The notes below the pieces were generated by a model, which did not search any database, was not told the origin of the DNA, and saw nothing but the letters and a program-made list of their open reading frames with translations. 64,000 bases of DNA from Eutypa lata (lineage: Eukaryota > Ascomycota > Sordariomycetes > Xylariales > Diatrypaceae), in contig JAKULF010000019.1 in NCBI GenBank assembly GCA_022661535.1, positions 372,001-436,000 of the forward strand. Direction: 5' to 3'. Positions 58,129-64,000 of this stretch are shown here, piece by piece (position 1 is the stretch's first letter; each line of letters opens with the position of its first letter). A program made the translations under genes and the position numbers.

Positions 58129-58810
58129 TGTAGAGTTATTTAGCTGCAACTCACGCGAGCAGTTTACTGCGTATATCTCCATTGAATGCCAACGCTTTTC
58201 ATTGGGTCACACGAATTCTACACATCCTATTCGTCACCGAATCTCGAAGTCCCGTACTTGTAGTCATTGAATGCGACTATAACAATAAACAAGCAAATCA
58301 GGGAACGTCTGTCCACTGTAGCTTACCCACCCCAATATCCTCTCTTCTTCTCTCGGCTGACTCGCTTCTGCAAGACAAAATAATAAAGTTTCTTGTTCGT
58401 TTCTAGCGGTTGGAGTCCGTGCTCCAGTGGCCCACGTCTTAGTTCTCAAAGCCAGCCAACCAGAGACTCTCGGGTGTTCCCCTTTGGGAAATCGACTGCA
58501 AAAGGATGGACACCGCCTCGGAAGTACGCATGAAGGTCAGTAGGTACGTGGTTAGTTAGGTAACTCATTCAAGGGTCTAGGCTGTGGGGGGGGCCTCAAT
58601 ACAGTACGTTGTTCCTTGAAGAGAAGAGAGAGAGGATGAAAAAGAACAAGAACAGAAAGAAAAGAAAGAAAACACCTAGGAAGCTTGAATCGTTAATGGG
58701 AATATTCTCAATGACTTATTTTCGTAGTTGGGAGACAAGACTCATGCAATAAGAATCAGCTTGCTTTCGCTTCGATGTTGCTACCCGTCGTCATATCCAC
58801 ATCTATCTAT

Positions 58811-58836
58811 ACCTACCTTACGCAGGTAAGGTAGGT
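58811..58836. repeat. 11-bp perfect hairpin with 4-nt loop
   Basis: ACCTACCTTAC at 58811-58821 pairs with GTAAGGTAGGT at 58826-58836 around the loop GCAG. It is made of the same TACCTA-type units seen elsewhere. No protein gene lies next to it, so a terminator role is not implied. Confidence 0.85.
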
Positions 58837-59254
58837 GATGTGGGATAGACTTTAACTTAATGGAGCTCAACGATTCCCAATCCTAATTCCGATCTTGTAT
58901 ATATGAGTTAATGCATTTTGTTCTATTCGGATTCCGAATTTATCTGAGCATAGCGATACAGCCTGTGGTAGAGGTGGCGAGCTCTAGGTTGGGACATCGT
59001 CGTATTGTAGTCCACATTATTCTGGGTAGCCCTTCATAGAGCACACAGCATTGACAATAATCCATCCATATATTTAAAAGTAGATGTTATATCTTGTCGT
59101 GATGTTTAAGAAGCATGTTCCTGAAGCAGGCAACTTGTTCGTAAAACGAGTTGCTAAAGTATTTAGAGCGCTAGATATATTCGACACAGATATGGGTCTC
59201 TAGCAAAACCAAGCGAACAGAACATCCTAAAAATAAAATAATAATCCAGTATGA

Positions 59255-61146
59255 TCACAATTGGTGTCTCACTGAACTGACACCCCAAACACCGAGGACG
59301 TTCTGCGAGCCACGGTCAACACCGACAGAGCTCCTATCCTCGAGCCTCTTGATTCTCCTAACCAGTAGCCCAACGCAGATTGGACCGACAACTGTGCATA
59401 GAACTATCGCCCATGTAACTATCAGAAAAAGCTCAGAGGCGTCTAAGCGTCCCTTTTCAGACGCGCTCTGGAACACCCCGTTGCTTTCTGCTACGGCGGA
59501 GATAAGGAACCCGATCTCCCCCCTAGCTACCATCGCGAACGAGATAACTCCCGCTGGGTACAGAGACAGCGGCTTCGCTGGCACGTTTGGCTCTCCTAGT
59601 TGAGGTGGTGGTGCTGCCTGGGGTTGACTGAAGTTTTCTAGCGGTACGGAGTTGTCCTTAGTTGTATGTTGCCGGCCGCTGGAATTCTCAGCGCTCTCTT
59701 GTATATTGGCCGAGCCGCGCCTTCGAATCATAGATATTAAAGCATGGTAGCGGGAGAGAATAGAAGAGATACCCCATTTCCCGGGCATACCAAGGGAGAG
59801 GGGGAAACGCATTAGCCACATCCCGCAGAGTAGCTTACCGATCATCATAAGGATGGTGTAAACGATGCCGCGCCACAGGATAGAACCTTCGAACATTTGA
59901 GATATCGGTATTGAGAACCCGATAGATGCCTTTAGATGTTAGTGGAGGAAACAAAGATTCCGGTGGTATATAGATAGCTTACAAAGAAGAAAGGCTTCAA
60001 GACACGTTCGACAGCTTGAGAATAGTAATGCTCGTACACCTCAAGACCTGTGGTCCTGGTCTCGTCACACCTAGTTTGTCTTGGTGTCCGACCAGCCTCC
60101 GGGGAATTCTCACCTTCCACGCCGGGCTCTCGTTCTTGTTCTTGTGATGCAGACGCAGACGTAGTTGTTTCAGTCTCTAGCATTTCTCCAGTGGGTTCAT
60201 CATCTGCCACCACTGGGCTAGATCCAACGACAACGAACTCTGCGTCCCACCAAGCAGCCATAACGCCTGCGAGGTAAGCAGCTAAAAGCACTGAAGCGCC
60301 CGCGAAACTAGCGCCGACGACAAGGGCGAGCAGAAGACACGTTTGGACTACGAACGTGATCTGCTTGTTCTGCAGAGGTGGTAGTGCTTTCACGGTCTTA
60401 TTCTCGGCGCGCAGCCGAGCTAGAAGCGTCATGGAAGGACGCACAATATAGCGGCAAGCTAACGGGAGAACGACGGCGAATGCGGCTGAGACTAGCACGG
60501 GCCGGACGACGGTAGCTGCCGAGAAAGACGATTCTGACCCCGTGGACCCAAGGCTGGAGACGATCTGGACCATCACGAGGCCGACAACGTCATCCATCAT
60601 CGCCGCGGTGGTGAGGACGCTTCCAAGACGGGTTGACACCAGGCCGCTAGTGCCGAGGACGGTGAAGGTCGTCCCGAGGCTCGTCGAGCACAGGGCAGCG
60701 CCGGCAGCAAACGACTGGATCGGAACAGCGCCGATCATCGGTCCTAGTATGAAGGATAGACCTATCGGAGCAGCGATGCCCGTGAAAGCAACACACGTAG
60801 AAAGTACCAAGTTAGCTTTCATACTTGCGATCGAGGCTGATAGCCCTCCTGTTTTGATGATTAGTACCGTTACAAAGCGAGGCATCTTAAGAGTAGAAAA
60901 CTTGCCTTCGAAGACGATCAAGATTAGTCCAAGGTAACCTAGCTGAACAACGGCATGTTCTACAGAAGAAGCGAGCCATTTCCCACCAGGGGTGCCCCAG
61001 GCGATTCCAAGCAGGACTTGTCCTACTAGGCCACAATACAGCGTCCTATCAAGAATCGCGTTCACTACATTGAGGGCTAACAAGAACGAGGATAGAGTTA
61101 AAATCTGAATGATTGAAGGTTCGTGATATGGCAAAGACGTCGTCAT
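59255..61146 (-). CDS. CPA2-type cation/proton antiporter
   Basis: Three exons, 61146-60906, 60848-59983 and 59929-59255, give 593 aa. The last intron is a 53-nt GTAAGC..CTAAC..AAAG intron that joins LKPFFF to ASIGFSIPISQMFEG. The first proposed intron, 60905-60849, starts GCAAGT and ends AAACAG; removing it gives VFEGGLSASIASMKANL, as the family expects. The membrane part has the usual pairs of spans (LILIVFEGGL, GIAAPIGLSFIL, ALCSTSLGTTFTVL, MMDDVVGLVMVQIV with the functional Asp-Asp). A cytosolic loop with Ser/Thr/Glu-rich sequence (about 300-365) and a second one (about 430-490) interrupt the last spans. Known role of the family: Na+/H+ or K+/H+ exchange at the plasma or an inner membrane. 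The exact ion is unknown. Confidence 0.88.
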
Positions 61147-61540
61147 TTTGGATTATATCCACCATTGGATATATACATAAATTGGTGTATTTCTGAACGT
61201 AGGTCCTGACATATATGATTGTTGGTGCGACGTGCCATTTCCTTTCAAAGTTGGAACTGGCTTGAGATATTAGTAGCTGAAGAATACGTACCTACTAAAA
61301 CCTACTCTAGTATAGATAATAGTTACCCAGATGCTGTTAGTTCACATGGATCTGCTTAAACAAGTCAAACACCAAGTCTTATTCTCAGGTATAGTCCTTA
61401 ATCATTCAATCAAGGGTTGCCAAATGCATCTAACTAGGTAGGTACTTAGATATATTATCCATAACCGATACTCCTGAACGGCGACGTATGTGATGCTAAA
61501 GCGCCAACTCCCGCTGTCCAAAGCACCATGCCCCAAGAAT
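61147..61540. other. Short intergenic region, antiporter promoter and DNA2 3' end
   Basis: This 394-bp region contains a TAGGTAGGTACTTAG segment near 61435. No other feature is seen. Confidence 0.6.
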
Positions 61541-64000
61541 CTAACATATACCATCTGTCATATCGTTCCAAATATCTCTTAGGATAGGCTTCCCTTTTAG
61601 CAAAGCCCTATCGGTGATCTTTGCCCTCCTTGGCCCTATAGTAGGCTCTTGGTTCTCTTTCCCTTGGCGGGCCTGGCTGCTCTTCCATGAGGAGCGAGCT
61701 ATCTTCTTGGGGCTTCTTTCATTGACCGCACCCTTCTCTATCTTGGGCCCGCAGGTAGCCGTCGTTTGTGTGGCACAGTCGTCGAAGAAGTGGCTTTCCA
61801 GAGCATCAGATGAAAGATCATAAACCCACTGGCGCTCTTCCATCAGTCCTACGAATCTGCTAAGCATCTCCTGTTCGCCGCTCCCCTTCAGCGTATCTCG
61901 ACTTCCTACAACCAATAGCTTGGTCTTCGCGCGCGTAAATGCAACATTGATTCGTCGCCAATCTTTCAGCAAATCACCAATATTGCAGGCTTCGTTACTG
62001 CGTACTAGGCTCAATAAGATCACCTCCTTGTCCCGCCCCTGGAAGCGGTCTGCTGTGTGGAGTTCGATGCTGTTGCCATGGCGACGAAGCCCGTGCTTAA
62101 GGAGGGAAAGCTGAGAGCGGTAATGTGTCATGACACCAATCTCACTAGCAGGAACGCCAACATCGAGAAGAGCGTCGACCAGCTGGGTTACGATGCGTGC
62201 TTCGGTCGGGTTCACAGTTCGATTTCCCTTAGCCTCCTCCCGCGACGATGGCAAAGCATCCGTGTTGACAAAGCGGACCCGGGCCTCAGGATCTAGAAGA
62301 CTGCGTAGCCAGCACTTCTCACTAGACCAACCCGTGCAAATGGACCGGGGCGTCCCGGGTCGGAGGATCGTACTTGAATCATAGTGTCTGTGCTGAAGCG
62401 CCTCCATGTGTGGCACATCAAGCCTCTGGTTGCGGAGAGCCTCAGTGCCACATTTGAGCCGACCTTTGTAGATGAGGGTGTTGCTCAATGTCATGATATC
62501 TTCACACATTCGATATTGATGTTCTAGGTTTACTACCGAATCTGGGTGTGTGTCGGAGAGGAGTTTGAATAAACTGATATCTAGGCCCCCAGTACGAGCC
62601 TCTTCGTTTTGGACCAAGGGGGGTAGTTGATTATGATCTCCAACTAAGACGAAAGTGCGCGCCATCCGGATCGGACCAAGACAAATGGGTAATGTGATCT
62701 GAGACGCCTCGTCGACGATGCAGTAATCAAAGGTCCGCTCGCTGAATACCGGGTGATTGACGCCTAGACAAGTAGTTGCGACAATAGGCGTCTCGTGCCA
62801 GGCAGTTCGAATTTCCTCGAAGCTATTCTTCGGCTGCCCAGCTAACACAGCAAAGTCTTGGACCTCAGGATGAACCTTAACCGGCGCCCCGAGGCGTAAG
62901 ATGGGCATCTGATCGTTTTTGAGCTTCAATAGGATATTGTCCACCGCAGAGTGAGTATATGAAGTGAGTAGTACACTTTTCCCCTGGCAGACCAGGGCAC
63001 GAATTATATGAGCGATGGTGGTTGTCTTTCCGGTGCCAGGCATGCCCAGAACGAGCGCGTAGTCGTTAGCACTCATCACCTTCTCGATAGCCGCTCTCTG
63101 GTCGACATTAAGGCTTCCTGGATCAGCGAGGGTGTACTGCGTCGTAATTGTCTTGAACGTGGGTGGCGCTAAATCCACCACAAGTCGTCGAATCTCTCTC
63201 GAGCCAAATATATCGTTGGCCATCACCTGGACTAGGTTGTTTCGAACGGTTGCCATCCCGCTGCTGAATTCATCCTTGTCAAGCCGATACTTGACTGGGG
63301 CCATTTTAATTCTTCCCTGAGATTCTGTAGGTGTTGCCCCCTCAGGTACAACCTCCATAATACTCGCGAACGTTTGGTTCTTATTCTCGTCAAAGCCTGG
63401 TTGGCGGATACGGGCATTGTGCAGACGACGGTCAACGGCTACACTGATCTTCTGCTTTCGAACTGAGGTGACGAACCCGAGGGCCAAAGCAAAGTGACCT
63501 CCTTCATCCGATATCACAATGGGTTCTCCTACCCCAAGCTGGGAGTCTAGGAAAGAGAATCCCGAACCCGGATTCTCTTTGAGGAAGGTATATCGGTAAC
63601 GATTTATCTTGGGATTGCCAGTATCCTCAGACGCCGAGCCTTCTTCGATGATGACATTGGCAAAGCAGCGCCCAAGCCTTTCTCTCTCGCTGCTCAACAT
63701 TGTCCACAACTCTCGGCGTAGTTTCTGGGACTCCTTTTCCTCCTTGGTCAAGAGATCTTCCCATTTCAAGAAGAATTCCCGATGGGTTGGAGTTAAATGG
63801 CTGACAACCTCATCAAACTTACTTTTCATACCGCTAGTGTCTTCATTACCATCATCCGCAAGTTTATGGTATATGAAGCAAGATACTTTGGCATAGCACT
63901 TGTCGCATGTATTTGTGCTCCGCTTCATAGGTGGGAGCTGGACACTCCGTTCTCGAACGTAGCAAGCTAGCTGATTACGCTGCATTATCATATGCCGAAG
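61541..64000 (-). CDS. DNA2: DNA replication helicase/nuclease Dna2, C-terminal part (runs off the edge)
   Basis: The visible 819 residues are open to the right edge, so the 5' part lies outside the window; the in-frame ATG at 63991 is internal. The Fe-S cluster cysteines follow the nuclease domain as C-x2-C-x5-C in CDKCYAKVSC. The helicase is superfamily 1: Walker A GMPGTGKTT, motif Ia SYTHSAVDN, motif II DEAS, motif III GDHNQLPP, motif IV LEHQYRM, motif V TADRFQGRDKEVILLSLVR and motif VI RRINVAFTRAK. Known role: with RPA it cuts long flaps during Okazaki-fragment maturation and resects double-strand breaks. After the helicase is a Lys/Ser-rich tail. No intron is needed in this part. Confidence 0.96.
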   Translation of the reverse strand, partial: LRHMIMQRNQLACYVRERSVQLPPMKRSTNTCDKCYAKVSCFIYHKLADDGNEDTSGMKSKFDEVVSHLTPTHREFFLKWEDLLTKEEKESQKLRRELWTMLSSERERLGRCFANVIIEEGSASEDTGNPKINRYRYTFLKENPGSGFSFLDSQLGVGEPIVISDEGGHFALALGFVTSVRKQKISVAVDRRLHNARIRQPGFDENKNQTFASIMEVVPEGATPTESQGRIKMAPVKYRLDKDEFSSGMATVRNNLVQVMANDIFGSREIRRLVVDLAPPTFKTITTQYTLADPGSLNVDQRAAIEKVMSANDYALVLGMPGTGKTTTIAHIIRALVCQGKSVLLTSYTHSAVDNILLKLKNDQMPILRLGAPVKVHPEVQDFAVLAGQPKNSFEEIRTAWHETPIVATTCLGVNHPVFSERTFDYCIVDEASQITLPICLGPIRMARTFVLVGDHNQLPPLVQNEEARTGGLDISLFKLLSDTHPDSVVNLEHQYRMCEDIMTLSNTLIYKGRLKCGTEALRNQRLDVPHMEALQHRHYDSSTILRPGTPRSICTGWSSEKCWLRSLLDPEARVRFVNTDALPSSREEAKGNRTVNPTEARIVTQLVDALLDVGVPASEIGVMTHYRSQLSLLKHGLRRHGNSIELHTADRFQGRDKEVILLSLVRSNEACNIGDLLKDWRRINVAFTRAKTKLLVVGSRDTLKGSGEQEMLSRFVGLMEERQWVYDLSSDALESHFFDDCATQTTATCGPKIEKGAVNERSPKKIARSSWKSSQARQGKENQEPTIGPRRAKITDRALLKGKPILRDIWNDMTDGIC

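Larger units (their letters stand above)
55823..59254. other. Gene-poor gap, 3.4 kb
   Basis: No protein gene is supported. The stretch holds TATG/TAGG repeats (56085-56106, 56313-56347), an A20 run, a GTGATG repeat and a strong hairpin, annotated separately. A frame at 56758-57096 (plus) has mixed composition but no recognisable family and no supporting splice structure. Confidence 0.55.

Noticed and set aside
1..64000. tRNA, rRNA, CRISPR arrays and bacterial-type regulatory elements
   Set aside because: I looked for T-loop GTTCGA-type boxes in intergenic DNA and for regular direct repeats with spacers and found none convincing; a tRNAscan-SE or Infernal run would be decisive.

Overview
The window is a stretch of nuclear chromosome from a filamentous ascomycete (Pezizomycotina, most likely a Sordariomycete). 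The evidence is genes with many short GT-AG introns (about 50-160 nt) whose branch sites resemble CTAAC, fungus-specific families (DASH subunit Duo1, Aim21, Oms1, a HeLo-like/ankyrin protein, an ArAE_2/FUSC-type transporter), and intergenic DNA scattered with short TACCTA/TAGGTA repeats. I saw no rRNA, tRNA, CRISPR array or intact transposon. Gene names come from sequence recognition alone; splice sites were placed by hand from reading frame, splice signals and family knowledge.

Layout. 1-15.6 kb: a Pby1-like SurE-TTL fusion (minus), a Pezizomycotina protein rich in CDK-type sites (minus), DASH subunit DUO1 (plus), RNase H2 subunit B (minus) and MCM10 (plus). The last four form two divergent pairs whose promoters carry MCB-like ACGCG motifs. 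15.6-26 kb: AIM21 (minus), a 3.7-kb gene-poor gap, TVP18 (minus) and NTF2 (minus). TVP18 and NTF2 are split into very small exons. 26.6-33 kb: a many-exon membrane transporter (plus) and a secreted histidine phosphatase (plus). 34.8-41.7 kb: the CCR4-NOT scaffold NOT1 (plus). 42-49.2 kb: a 12-exon sugar-type MFS transporter (minus) and a HeLo-like N-terminal/ankyrin protein (plus). 49.7-55.8 kb: a long IMPACT-domain protein (minus), OMS1 (plus) and a GDS1-type winged-helix protein (minus). 55.8-59.2 kb: a second gene-poor gap. 59.2-64 kb: a CPA2-type cation/proton antiporter with a probable GC-AG intron (minus) and the C-terminal part of DNA2, which runs off the right edge (minus).

Working together: DUO1, RNH202, MCM10 and DNA2 act in S phase or mitosis, and NOT1 and the Pby1-like protein belong to cytoplasmic mRNA decay. 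Otherwise this is an ordinary housekeeping neighbourhood without operon logic. I found no convincing new multi-gene system. The least ordinary items are the HeLo-like/ankyrin protein, the CDK-site protein with a p27-like RNLF motif, the tiny exons, the GC-AG intron and the ambiguous splice region in the transporter gene.
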